A DNA stretch of 49,999 nt from Bacteroidota bacterium (GCA_025363015.1 JANYEQ010000015.1:1-49999); one strand, 5' to 3'. Counted from the first letter of the stretch, positions 8,587 through 16,519 are shown. Program-made: numbers and translations. The notes: a model not told the origin generated them from the sequence alone.

Positions 8587-9387
8587 ATGAAAAATATAAA
8601 TACAACTAAAACCTTGCTGATTATTGTAACTGCAATTACATTATTTTCGTGTAAAAAAGATACAATTGTTGAACAAACACCAGCAATTACAGAGCCAACA
8701 ACCACTAATGTAAAATTAAATTTTACAAACGTTGTAGATAACTCTGTTCTAAAAATTTCTTCGGATGATGCCTATACTATAACAACGCCCAAATACCTTA
8801 ATGCGTTTGGCGATACATTTGCGGTATCGAGTTTTAAATATTACATATCAAATATTAAACTAAAAAAAAGCAATGGTACTTATTTTGTTGAACCCGAAAG
8901 TTATCATTTAATTGATGCAGGCGATACCAACACCACTTGTAAAATAAATATTGCAAATGTGCCAATTGATAATTATGTAAGCATAGAATTTTTATTAGGT
9001 ATAGATAGTACAAGAAATGTTAGTGGCTCACAAACAGGCGATTTAGACCCTGCCCATGGAATGTATTGGGCTTGGAATCAAGGTTATATATTTATGCGTT
9101 TTTTTGGTTATAGTTCTTCTGCGCCACAAAATACAAGTCATAATATTACTTACGAAATTGGCGAATATACTTCTGCTTGTAAAATTAGTTTGCCGTTTGC
9201 TTCAACTAATTTTAATTCAAAAAACAACGGTAATTCTATAATATATTTAAAATCCAACTTGGCAGAAGTATTTAAAAGCCCCAACACTATTAGTTTTAAT
9301 CAATTAAACATTGCTATGGTTCCACGCCATTTCCGCCCATTAGTTGAAAATTATGGTGATATGTTTAGTATTGTATCAATTAAATAA
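8587..9387 (+). CDS. MbnP-family copper-binding-type lipoprotein
   Basis: This 266-residue lipoprotein has its lipobox at TLFSC (Cys22). The MbnP-type domain is indicated by a beta-rich start (VKLNFTNVVDN), KYYISNIKL, and the strongly conserved LDPAHGMYWAWNQGYIFMRFFG. MbnP proteins accompany methanobactin-linked systems and many copper or iron loci. They bind copper and are modified by a partner di-haem enzyme, MbnH. No MbnH-like gene lies next to it, so its Trp residues may stay unmodified or the partner may be elsewhere. It is the fifth gene of a tightly spaced run from 4711, which supports a copper role. Confidence 0.8.
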   Translation: MKNINTTKTLLIIVTAITLFSCKKDTIVEQTPAITEPTTTNVKLNFTNVVDNSVLKISSDDAYTITTPKYLNAFGDTFAVSSFKYYISNIKLKKSNGTYFVEPESYHLIDAGDTNTTCKINIANVPIDNYVSIEFLLGIDSTRNVSGSQTGDLDPAHGMYWAWNQGYIFMRFFGYSSSAPQNTSHNITYEIGEYTSACKISLPFASTNFNSKNNGNSIIYLKSNLAEVFKSPNTISFNQLNIAMVPRHFRPLVENYGDMFSIVSIK

Positions 9388-9417
9388 ATTTAAAAAAAGA
9401 ATAACAAAACTAAACCA

Positions 9418-9541
9418 CTATGGACTGAAAGTCTATAGGTTTTGAGAACGAAGGAATAAAATTCCTTCTTCTAGACAGACAGCAAAATGTAACGAGTATA
9501 AAAATATTTGTAGAACCTGAAAGCCTTGCACTAAAAGTACA
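9418..9541 (+). ncRNA. Structured intergenic element with three hairpins (unassigned)
   Basis: In the 170-base gap between two copper genes lie three stable hairpins: CTATGGACT-GAA-AGTCTATAG (9418-9438, one G-T pair), GAAGGAAT-AAA-ATTCCTTC (9450-9468, perfect) and TGCACT-AAA-AGTACA (9527-9541, one mismatch). AGGTT at 9437-9441 can also pair with AACCT at 9514-9518, enclosing a multi-branched fold. The first and last hairpins resemble each other in inverted orientation (CTATGnACT...AGT). It could be a cis-regulatory RNA, a group II intron domain I relic or a small inverted-repeat element. I cannot match it to a known riboswitch from sequence alone. Confidence 0.45.
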
Positions 9542-9557
9542 TAGATTCAACTAACGA

Positions 9558-10412
9558 ATGAGACCAATGAAACCTACATCAAAAATAATTTCGACAATAA
9601 TCGCTATACTTTTTTATACTACCAGTACAGCACAAATTAAAAACTCAAAAACAGAAACCATAAAAGTTTATGGTAATTGTGGAATGTGTAAAGCAACTAT
9701 TGAAAAAGCAGGAAACTTAAAAAAAACCGCTAAAGTAGTTTGGAGCGAAGAAAGTAAAATGGCAACATTAACTTACGATTCAAAAAAAACAAATCAAGAT
9801 GAAATACTAAAACGTATTGCTTTAGCCGGTTACGATAGCGATAATTTTTTAGCTCCCGATATTGCATATGCTAAACTCCCCGAATGTTGCAAATATGAAA
9901 GAGTAAAAAAGGTCGTTTCAAAAAAGGAAACGATAAAAGAAAATAGTATAAATACTAACACAGCAATAACAAATACTCAACATAATTCATTTAAAACAAT
10001 TTTTGATAAATATTTTTTAGTAAAAGATGCTTTAGTAAAAACAGACGCTAACACAACTTCTATTAAGGCAATAGATTTATTAGCAGCCATAAATTCTATA
10101 AAAATGGAAACATTAAAAGCAGAAGAACATAGCGTATGGATGAATGTGTTAAATCCCTTAAAAGAAAATAGCAAGCTAATAAATGAAACAAAAGATATTG
10201 AAAAACAAAGAATGGCTTTTATTACGTTATCTAATAATATCTACGATTTACTTAAAGTATCTAAACAACTCGAAACAATTTACTACCAGCATTGCCCAAT
10301 GTATAACGATGGCAAAGGTGCTGATTGGTTGAGCAAGGAAAGTGTAATTAAAAACCCTTACTATGGCTCGCAAATGATGACCTGTGGTAAAACTATGGAA
10401 ACAATTAAGTAA
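9558..10412 (+). CDS. Exported HMA plus DUF3347 protein
   Basis: This 284-residue protein has an alternative ATG at 9567 that gives a cleaner signal peptide (to TSTA-Q). An HMA domain of about 33-108 carries GNCGMCKATIEKA (Cys41, Cys44) and the LPECCKYERV tail shared with the lipoprotein at 8196. After a Lys/Asn-rich linker, a DUF3347 domain fills about 140-284 and ends with the family's hallmark YYQHCPMYNDGKGADWLS and NPYYGSQMMTCGKT. DUF3347 domains occur in CusB-type proteins and as stand-alone periplasmic copper proteins. The Cys, His and Met residues at the end are likely ligands. It lies two bases upstream of the CopA-like oxidase and probably supplies or buffers its copper. Confidence 0.88.
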   Translation: MRPMKPTSKIISTIIAILFYTTSTAQIKNSKTETIKVYGNCGMCKATIEKAGNLKKTAKVVWSEESKMATLTYDSKKTNQDEILKRIALAGYDSDNFLAPDIAYAKLPECCKYERVKKVVSKKETIKENSINTNTAITNTQHNSFKTIFDKYFLVKDALVKTDANTTSIKAIDLLAAINSIKMETLKAEEHSVWMNVLNPLKENSKLINETKDIEKQRMAFITLSNNIYDLLKVSKQLETIYYQHCPMYNDGKGADWLSKESVIKNPYYGSQMMTCGKTMETIK

Positions 10413-10414
10413 TT

Positions 10415-12733
10415 ATGGTATTACTTAAAAGTTGGTTTAAAAAAATCATTTCAAAAAAGCAGTTATCAATATTACTATTATTAATAACTAAAATTTTATT
10501 TGCCCAAAAAACAGTTCGTTACGATTTATACATTCGTGATACCATTGTAAATTTTACAGGAAAAGACAAAAGAGCCATTGCCGTAAACGGACAAATACCC
10601 ATGCCTACACTTACGTTTACAGAGGGCGACATCGCAGAAATATGGGTACATAATGAGTTAAACGAAAGCACATCATTACATTGGCACGGTTTATTTCTTC
10701 CTAATAAAGAAGATGGTGTGCCTTATCTTACACAATTACCAATTAAACCACATACAACACATTTGTATAAATTTCCTATTATTCAAAGTGGTACGCATTG
10801 GTATCACAGCCATTCGGGTTTACAAGAACAAATTGGAATGTACGGTTCGTTTATTATGAATAAGCGTAAGGATGATAAAACTTTTAGAAAGGAAATTGAT
10901 AATATCCCTTCTATTCCAATTGTATTAAGCGAGTGGACAAATTACAACCCAAAAAATGTACACCGTATGTTACATAACGCTACCGATTGGTTTGCCATTA
11001 AAAAAGGCACAACTCAAAGTTATGCCGAAGCAATAAAACACAAACATTTTAAAACAAAACTTAAAAACGAATGGAAACGAATGTTAGCAATGGATGTAAG
11101 CGATGTTTATTATGATAAATTTTTAATGAATGGGAAAAACGCACAACAACTTTCTCAATTTAAAGGTGGAGATAAAGTGCGTTTACGCATTTCAAACGGG
11201 GGAGCTTCCTCTTATTTTTGGCTGACTTACGCTGGTGGAAAAATGACTGTGGTTGCTAATGATGGCAACGATGTTGAGCCTATTGAAGTAGATAGATTAA
11301 TTATTGCAGTATCTGAAACCTACGATGTAATTGTTACTATACCAAATGATAGTACATCCTACGAATTTTTAGCAACCTCCGAAGACCGTATTAATTCAGC
11401 CTCATTGTATTTAGGTGGTGGCATAAAACAATTAACCGCTCCTTTACCTAAATTAAAATATTTTGAAGGAATGAAGATGATGAATGGCATGATGAAAATG
11501 AACGGCAATTTAGACGATATGAATATGCAAATGAGCCTTAATCAAATGGATATGAATGTGGTAATGTATCCCGAAATTACTGGCGAGGAATATAAAAAAA
11601 GTGTTGAGCAAATACCAATGCAGATGGATAGCAGTGATACAAAAATGAATCATGATATGAAAGGAATGAATCATAGCAATATGAATATGTATAACTCAAA
11701 TGAACTTAGTGATATTACTACTTTAAATTATTCTATGCTTAAATCTCCAACTAAAACAAGTCTTCCAAAAAATGCCCCAATAAAAGAATTGCACTTTGAA
11801 CTTACAGGCAATATGAACCGATATGTGTGGAGTTTAGATAACAAAGTAGTTTCCGAAGCTGATAAAATTTTAATAAAAAAAGGCGAAAACATTAAAATAA
11901 TAATTTATAATGGTTCTATGATGCGCCACCCTATGCATTTACATGGACACGATTTTAGGTTGCTTAACGGACAAGGCGAATACGCACCACTAAAAAACAT
12001 AGTAGATATTATGCCAATGGAAACCGATACCTTAGAATTTAATGCTAATGTAGATGGCGATTGGTTTTTTCATTGTCATATTTTATACCACATGATGAGT
12101 GGAATGGGTAGGGTTTTTAATTATGAAAATCAACCCAAAAATCCACTTATTCTAAATCCAAAATATGCTTATAGAAAATTGAAAAGCGATGATAGAAAAT
12201 TTCATTTTATGGGCGAAAACGATATTGCTACTAATGGAAACGATGGAATGGCTATGTTGCAAAACACACGTTGGAGTTTAATGTCTGAATGGCGATTAGG
12301 CTATATGGATGAACATGGATATGAAGTAGAAACACATCTTGGTCGTTACATTGGTAAAATGCAATGGTTTATGCCTTTCATTGGATATGATTACCGTTAT
12401 AGAAAAAGAGAGGGACAATTAAATTATCAAGAAAGCAATCTATTCAACCAATCAGATACTAAAGATACGCGACAAGCCTTTTCCGTTGGTTTTTCTTTTA
12501 CACTCCCTATGTTAGTACATTTTGAAGCAGAAATTTTTACAGACAGAACAGTTCTTTTGCAATTGAAACGAGAAGATATACCGATTACGAAACGCTTAAG
12601 ATTTGGATTCATGCTGAATTCAGATAAAGAATACATGGTTGATTTTCGTTACATCTTGAACAAAAACATGGGTATCAGAACCCATTATGATAGCGACATG
12701 GGGTTTGGGGTTGGACTTAGTTTGAATTATTAA
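10415..12733 (+). CDS. copA: CopA-like multicopper oxidase with C-terminal extension
   Basis: This 772-residue protein has an N-terminal hydrophobic export signal (to about 30). Copper sites are HWHG (89-92), HWYHSH (128-133), HPMHLHGHDF and HCHILYHMMSGMGRV. Between domains two and three lies a Met-rich insert of PcoA/CopA type (MKMMNGMMKMNG, NMQMSLNQMDMN, MNHDMKGMNHSNMNM). After the oxidase fold, the last about 150 residues (from RWSLMSEWRLGYM) are aromatic and beta-strand-rich and end VGLSLNY. They resemble CopB-like or small outer membrane barrels. Usual CopA oxidases end at the last copper site, so this is a CopA plus barrel-like fusion, also known in other Bacteroidota. Its likely role is periplasmic Cu(I) oxidation and binding. 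Confidence 0.9.
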   Translation: MVLLKSWFKKIISKKQLSILLLLITKILFAQKTVRYDLYIRDTIVNFTGKDKRAIAVNGQIPMPTLTFTEGDIAEIWVHNELNESTSLHWHGLFLPNKEDGVPYLTQLPIKPHTTHLYKFPIIQSGTHWYHSHSGLQEQIGMYGSFIMNKRKDDKTFRKEIDNIPSIPIVLSEWTNYNPKNVHRMLHNATDWFAIKKGTTQSYAEAIKHKHFKTKLKNEWKRMLAMDVSDVYYDKFLMNGKNAQQLSQFKGGDKVRLRISNGGASSYFWLTYAGGKMTVVANDGNDVEPIEVDRLIIAVSETYDVIVTIPNDSTSYEFLATSEDRINSASLYLGGGIKQLTAPLPKLKYFEGMKMMNGMMKMNGNLDDMNMQMSLNQMDMNVVMYPEITGEEYKKSVEQIPMQMDSSDTKMNHDMKGMNHSNMNMYNSNELSDITTLNYSMLKSPTKTSLPKNAPIKELHFELTGNMNRYVWSLDNKVVSEADKILIKKGENIKIIIYNGSMMRHPMHLHGHDFRLLNGQGEYAPLKNIVDIMPMETDTLEFNANVDGDWFFHCHILYHMMSGMGRVFNYENQPKNPLILNPKYAYRKLKSDDRKFHFMGENDIATNGNDGMAMLQNTRWSLMSEWRLGYMDEHGYEVETHLGRYIGKMQWFMPFIGYDYRYRKREGQLNYQESNLFNQSDTKDTRQAFSVGFSFTLPMLVHFEAEIFTDRTVLLQLKREDIPITKRLRFGFMLNSDKEYMVDFRYILNKNMGIRTHYDSDMGFGVGLSLNY

Positions 12734-12757
12734 GCCAAATGCTGTATATTTATATAC

Positions 12758-13069
12758 TTGAAAAAAGCGTTTCACATATTATTCTGTATTTATTTTATTG
12801 CACTGGTAATAGTACCGTGCGGAGATAAAGACGATTGCAATGAAATAAATCATTCAGAAATTTCTCAAACAACCAATCACAAAGAGCATTCAGGAGAAGT
12901 TTGTACTCCTTTTTGTAGTTGCGCTTGTTGTGCTGCCCATTTTTTAAGTAATGAATTAGAACCAACGCTTAATATCGTTGCCATAATAAATACTCTTCAA
13001 ACAGTACACAAAGAATCAAAAATTTCCTCTGCGGTTATTGCCATTTGGCAACCTCCTAAACTCGCTTAA
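12758..13069 (+). CDS. DUF6660 small secreted Cys-rich protein
   Basis: This 103-residue protein starts at TTG. A signal peptide (about 1-19) precedes PCGDKDDC, an His-containing linker (NHSE, NHKEHSGE), CTPFCSCACC and a C-terminal IWQPPKL. This pattern matches the DUF6660 family, which in Bacteroidota heads CusA/CzcA-type metal efflux operons. Its function is unknown to me; Cys and His clusters suggest periplasmic metal binding. It lies 24 bases after the copA-like gene and ahead of a degraded adaptor gene. The RND pump that normally follows it therefore seems to have been deleted here. Confidence 0.75.
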   Translation: MKKAFHILFCIYFIALVIVPCGDKDDCNEINHSEISQTTNHKEHSGEVCTPFCSCACCAAHFLSNELEPTLNIVAIINTLQTVHKESKISSAVIAIWQPPKLA

Positions 13070-13161
13070 TTATAAGCTTCAATTTTATTTTAATACGCAT
13101 TGTGGTATAGCAATGTTTAATTGATGATTTTTGGCGTTTTCGCCTGTCTTAATACAAAAAT

Positions 13162-13346
13162 AAAGATGCAGTGGTGGGCTATCATTTTACAAAAGTTGAA
13201 ATTAAAGTAGGAATAAGTGACGGAAAATATACTGAAATAAGACCATAACTATAATTACAGAAGGTGCTACCATTGTTACCTCTGGTGCTTTCTTCTTATT
13301 ATCACAAAGTAAAATGGGTGGGGCAATGGATGCTTGCGGACAATAA
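13162..13346 (+). pseudogene. Remnant of a CusB/CzcB-type RND efflux adaptor (3' end)
   Basis: This fills part of the 357-base gap between the DUF6660 gene and the ATPase. One frame reads VVGYHFTKVEIKVGISDGKY then TEIRP and a TAA at 13246-13248. A second frame, shifted, resumes at 13251 with IITEGATIVTSGAFFLLSQS and ends at the TAA of 13344-13346. Both pieces are the typical last strand and tail of HlyD-like adaptors of CusCBA pumps. No start, lipoyl or hairpin domain remains. The other bases of the gap (13070-13161 and 13347-13426) show only a small GGCG-TTTT-CGCC hairpin and no gene. Confidence 0.8.
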
Positions 13347-13426
13347 ATAAAATTACACAACCAAAAAATGTTTAAAGTAAAAAAAATAAAATTTTAGACT
13401 TTAGTTAACCAATAAAAATATAAACT

Positions 13427-15445
13427 ATGATAAATACAAACCCTAATCACAAACATACTTACGATGCAAAAGGCAAAATGACTTGCTGCTCTTTGGTTGA
13501 AAAAATTGATGCTAAAACAGGTAAGCCACACGCCCATTCGGAAAATGATGGACACGACCATGAGCATTCACATGATACCGAAAATAATTCTTTTTTTAAA
13601 ACGTATTTACCTGCAATAATTAGTTTTATCTTTTTAATGTTAGGTCTTGTATTTGATTATTTTATTAAACCGAATTTCTTTCAAAATTACTTTAGGCTTG
13701 GTTGGTATATCGTTGCCTACATTCCTGTTGGTATACCAGTAATGAAAGACGCTGTAAAATCAATTTCAAAAGGTGCTTTCTTTTCGGAATTCTTTTTAAT
13801 GTCTATCGCCACATTAGGTGCATTTTTTATTGGCGAATATTCCGAAGGCGTGGCAGTAATGTTGTTTTATGCTGTGGGAGAATTGTTCCAAACAGCAGCA
13901 GTTAACCGTGCTAAAAAAAGTATTAAGGCGTTGTTAGATATTCGCCCAGATACAGTTAATGTCAATAGAAATGGAAAACTACAAACAATTTCTCCTAACG
14001 AAATACAAATTGGAGAAACCATACAGGTAAAAGCAGGAGAAAAAGTGGCTTTGGATGGAGAATTAATTTCAGAATCAGCCACTTTTAATACAGCAGCTTT
14101 AACAGGCGAAAGCAAACCCGATACAAAGAAAAAAGGTGAACAAGTATTGGCAGGAATGATAAACCTTAATTCTGTTTCCGATATAAAAGTTACTACACTA
14201 TTTAAAGACAGTAAACTTTCTAAAATTCTGGAAATGGTTCAGGATGCAACCGCTCGTAAATCGCCCACACAATTATTCATTTCAAAATTCGCAAAAGTTT
14301 ACACGCCAATAGTTGTGTTTTTAGCTATTGGTATTTGCTTGTTGCCTTATTTATTTGTTTCCAATTATGTGTTTAACGATTGGCTGTATAAATCTTTGGT
14401 ATTCCTTGTTATCTCTTGTCCTTGTGCATTAGTAATCTCAATTCCATTAGGCTATTTTGGCGGTATAGGTTTAGCATCTCGTAATGGTATTTTATTTAAA
14501 GGTTCTAATTACTTAGATGTGATGACAAAAATAGATACCGTTGTGATGGACAAAACAGGCACATTAACAAAAGGTGTATTTAAGGTTCAAGAAATTAAAG
14601 AAGTTGGTATTGATGAAAAAGAATTGTTGAAATTAACAGCAGCTATCGAAAGTAAATCAACGCACCCCATTGCATTAGCAATTGTGCAACACGCAGGCGA
14701 TGTAATAAATAATGTTAGTATTAATGATGTAGAAGAAATTTCGGGACATGGACTAAAAGGTAAAATTGATGGCAAAGAAGTATTAGCAGGAAATTTAAAA
14801 CTACTACAAAAATTTAATATTGAGTATGATAAAGAAATTGAAACTATTGTTGAAACCATCGTTGTTGTTGCTGTAAATAATAAATATGTAGGCTACATAA
14901 CAATTGCAGATGAAATAAAGGAAGATGCAGTACAAGCTATTAAGGATTTGCACAGCCTTAACATTAAAACAGTAATGCTATCAGGCGATAAACAAACCGT
15001 TGTAGATAAAGCATCACAAATACTAAAAATTGATAATGCTTTTGGTAATCTATTGCCCGAAAATAAAGTAGAAAAAGTACAAGCCTTAAAAAATGAAAAT
15101 AAAATTATAGCATTTGTTGGAGATGGTGTAAATGATGCCCCCGTAGTTGCATTAGCTGATGCAGGAATAGCAATGGGAGGGTTAGGAAGCGATGCTACCA
15201 TTGAAACAGCAGACATTGTTATTCAAAACGACCAACCTTCAAAAATTGTTACAGCCATTAAAATTGGTAAAGTCACAAAAAAAATAGTTTGGCAAAATAT
15301 TATTTTAGCAATGGCTGTAAAAGTAATTGTTTTAATAGTAGGTGCTATTGGTATTGCTACATTGTGGGAAGCTGTGTTTGCAGATGTCGGCGTAGCTTTA
15401 TTAGCAATATTAAATGCGGTTAGAATTCAAAAAATTAAATTTTGA
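13427..15445 (+). CDS. P1B-type heavy-metal ATPase, Zn/Cd/Pb class
   Basis: This 672-residue ATPase starts with a cytosolic metal-binding tail holding MTCCSL (18-23) and a His-rich HAHSENDGHDHEHSHD stretch, in place of a classical HMA domain. Visible core motifs are TGES (226-229), CPC (331-333) in the sixth membrane helix, DKTGT with phospho-Asp375, HP (413-414) and GDGVNDAP. A Lys in the penultimate helix (AMAVKVIVLIVG) and DVG in the last (FADVGVALLAI) fit the P1B-2 subgroup, which exports Zn2+, Cd2+ and Pb2+. It is the only intact inner membrane exporter in the metal block. No MerR or ArsR regulator lies next to it. Confidence 0.93.
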   Translation: MINTNPNHKHTYDAKGKMTCCSLVEKIDAKTGKPHAHSENDGHDHEHSHDTENNSFFKTYLPAIISFIFLMLGLVFDYFIKPNFFQNYFRLGWYIVAYIPVGIPVMKDAVKSISKGAFFSEFFLMSIATLGAFFIGEYSEGVAVMLFYAVGELFQTAAVNRAKKSIKALLDIRPDTVNVNRNGKLQTISPNEIQIGETIQVKAGEKVALDGELISESATFNTAALTGESKPDTKKKGEQVLAGMINLNSVSDIKVTTLFKDSKLSKILEMVQDATARKSPTQLFISKFAKVYTPIVVFLAIGICLLPYLFVSNYVFNDWLYKSLVFLVISCPCALVISIPLGYFGGIGLASRNGILFKGSNYLDVMTKIDTVVMDKTGTLTKGVFKVQEIKEVGIDEKELLKLTAAIESKSTHPIALAIVQHAGDVINNVSINDVEEISGHGLKGKIDGKEVLAGNLKLLQKFNIEYDKEIETIVETIVVVAVNNKYVGYITIADEIKEDAVQAIKDLHSLNIKTVMLSGDKQTVVDKASQILKIDNAFGNLLPENKVEKVQALKNENKIIAFVGDGVNDAPVVALADAGIAMGGLGSDATIETADIVIQNDQPSKIVTAIKIGKVTKKIVWQNIILAMAVKVIVLIVGAIGIATLWEAVFADVGVALLAILNAVRIQKIKF

Positions 15446-15456
15446 TTTAATTGTAA

Positions 15457-15774
15457 ATGAAACTGTATTTAAAAATAACTAAAGGACTAAAAATAGAATT
15501 TGATAAAGAGCTTACTTTAGCTAAGCAAACTTTTATACAAGTCGACTTATAAAATTCATGGCTACAACTCAAGCGTGCGTACATTCTGGGACAGACTCAT
15601 CCTATTCAACATTTGCAAGCGTATGAGCAGATATTATTATTTGCCTTTAGGATAAAAAATACCAAAGAAATTATTGGACAAATACCTCGTTTATTGGTGG
15701 GTGGAGTAAAATCTTTTGTTAGAGAAATTCCGATAGGAAATACAACCAATGAAAGTATTTTTAAAATGCGATAA
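15457..15774 (+). pseudogene. DUF3703 gene with internal stop and lost 3' end
   Basis: From the ATG at 15457 the frame reads MKLYLKITKGLKIEFDKE, meets TAA at 15550-15552, and continues in the same frame with SWLQLKRAYILGQ, KNTKEIIGQIPRLLVGGVK and EIPIGNTT. These are the characteristic parts of DUF3703 (LERAH.LGQ, E..GQ..R, GNTGG), a small protein often found beside cation-efflux genes. After IGNT the similarity stops and the bases belong to a recombinase remnant in another frame, so the C-terminal end is lost as well. The stop codon plus the truncation make it non-functional. Confidence 0.8.
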
Positions 15775-16390
15775 ATGTGGCAGGTCTTTAAGTGGCTATA
15801 TTGTTAAGAAAAAACAAATTTGGTATTACAAATGCAAAACTAAAGGTTGCTGTGTAAATAAATCAGCCGATAAATTACACAGTACTTTTACCGAGCTTTT
15901 AAAGTCATTTACCTTAAACGATAAATATATTCCATTACTAAAAGAACAGATGTATAAAACAATAAGTGGTTTAACAAAAGAAACAACCGAAAATATAAAC
16001 ATTTAAAAAACTAATCTTAAAGATACAGAAACTAAATTAGCTCGTTTGGAAGAGCGTTATGTTGTTGAGGAATTATCGCAGGAACTTTATTTAAAGTATG
16101 GCGAGAAGTATAAGTGCGAAAGATTAAAAATTTTGCAGGAATTGCAAAAATTACAAGCTGATAGTTCGAACCACGAAACCATCGTTGAAATGGCTTTAGA
16201 AAACGCTAAAAACTTCAGCAAAATATGGACTTCTGGAGGCTATGAGCAAAAACGCAAAGTGCAAGATTGGGTCTTTCCTGAAGGTATTAGGTATAATAAG
16301 GAAAATGACACAGTTCGAACCGATAAATTTAATATGGCATTTCTTTGGATGGCTTGCCAGCAGCAGACTTTAAGCCAAATAAAAAGCGGA
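15749..16390 (+). pseudogene. Serine recombinase, C-terminal remnant with in-frame stop
   Basis: The frame carries a recombinase zinc-ribbon (FLKCDKCGRSLSG, YYKCKTKGC) and then a helical region. A TAA at 16004-16006 interrupts it, and the same frame continues with LARLEERYVVEELSQELY, the typical coiled coil, and KVQDWVFPEGIRYN near the C-terminus. The N-terminal catalytic domain is missing: the junction with the DUF3703 pseudogene lies at about 15743-15755. The open frame runs on to 16486 through the tRNA-Phe terminator and antisense through the tRNA itself, so I end the homologous part near 16390. Large serine recombinases mobilise integrative elements. This one is dead but marks the block as once mobile. 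Confidence 0.82.
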
Positions 16391-16422
16391 ATACCCATTT
16401 TAAATTTAGGATATTCCGCTTT
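16383..16422 (-). terminator. Rho-independent terminator of tRNA-Phe
   Basis: On the minus strand AAAGCGGAATA and TATTCCGCTTT form a perfect 11-base stem, followed by a T-rich run (CTTTTTATTTGG). It begins directly at the tRNA CCA end. The recombinase frame on the other strand overlaps it, which places the putative integration boundary here. Confidence 0.8.
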
Positions 16423-16497
16423 GGTGGTGCCCACTGGGATCGAACCAGTGACACAAGGATTTTCAGTCCTTTGCTCTACCGACTGAGCTAGGGCACC
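16422..16497 (-). tRNA. tRNA-Phe (anticodon GAA)
   Basis: The minus strand reads GGTGCCCTAGCTCAGTCGG at the 5' end, an anticodon arm AAGGACTGAAAATCCTT with GAA in the loop, a T arm CACTGGTTCGATCCCAGTG, and GGGCACC-A-CCA. The seven-base acceptor stem pairs fully and CCA is encoded. The length is 76 bases. Its 3' end faces the metal block and the recombinase remnant, the usual orientation of a tRNA used as an integration site. Confidence 0.97.
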
Positions 16498-16519
16498 CTC
16501 TTTTTTAATTTAAGAGGTG

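Noticed and set aside
9418-9541. TPP, SAM or cobalamin riboswitch
   Set aside because: None of the conserved core sequences of these riboswitches is present, although AACCTGA superficially recalls TPP. The element is kept only as unassigned structure.
14893-15216. Minus-strand open frame of 107 codons inside the ATPase gene
   Set aside because: It is a shadow of the ATPase hinge region with no start context or recognisable motif. The same holds for other antisense frames, for example 12427-12636 and 47858-48265.
15749-16006. Stand-alone 85-residue zinc-ribbon gene
   Set aside because: It is the interrupted part of the recombinase remnant: the frame continues past a single TAA with matching coiled-coil sequence.
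16391-16486. Apparent C-terminus of the recombinase frame reading VVPTGIEPVTQGFSVLC
   Set aside because: This is the antisense translation of tRNA-Phe and its terminator, a well-known artefact, not protein sequence.
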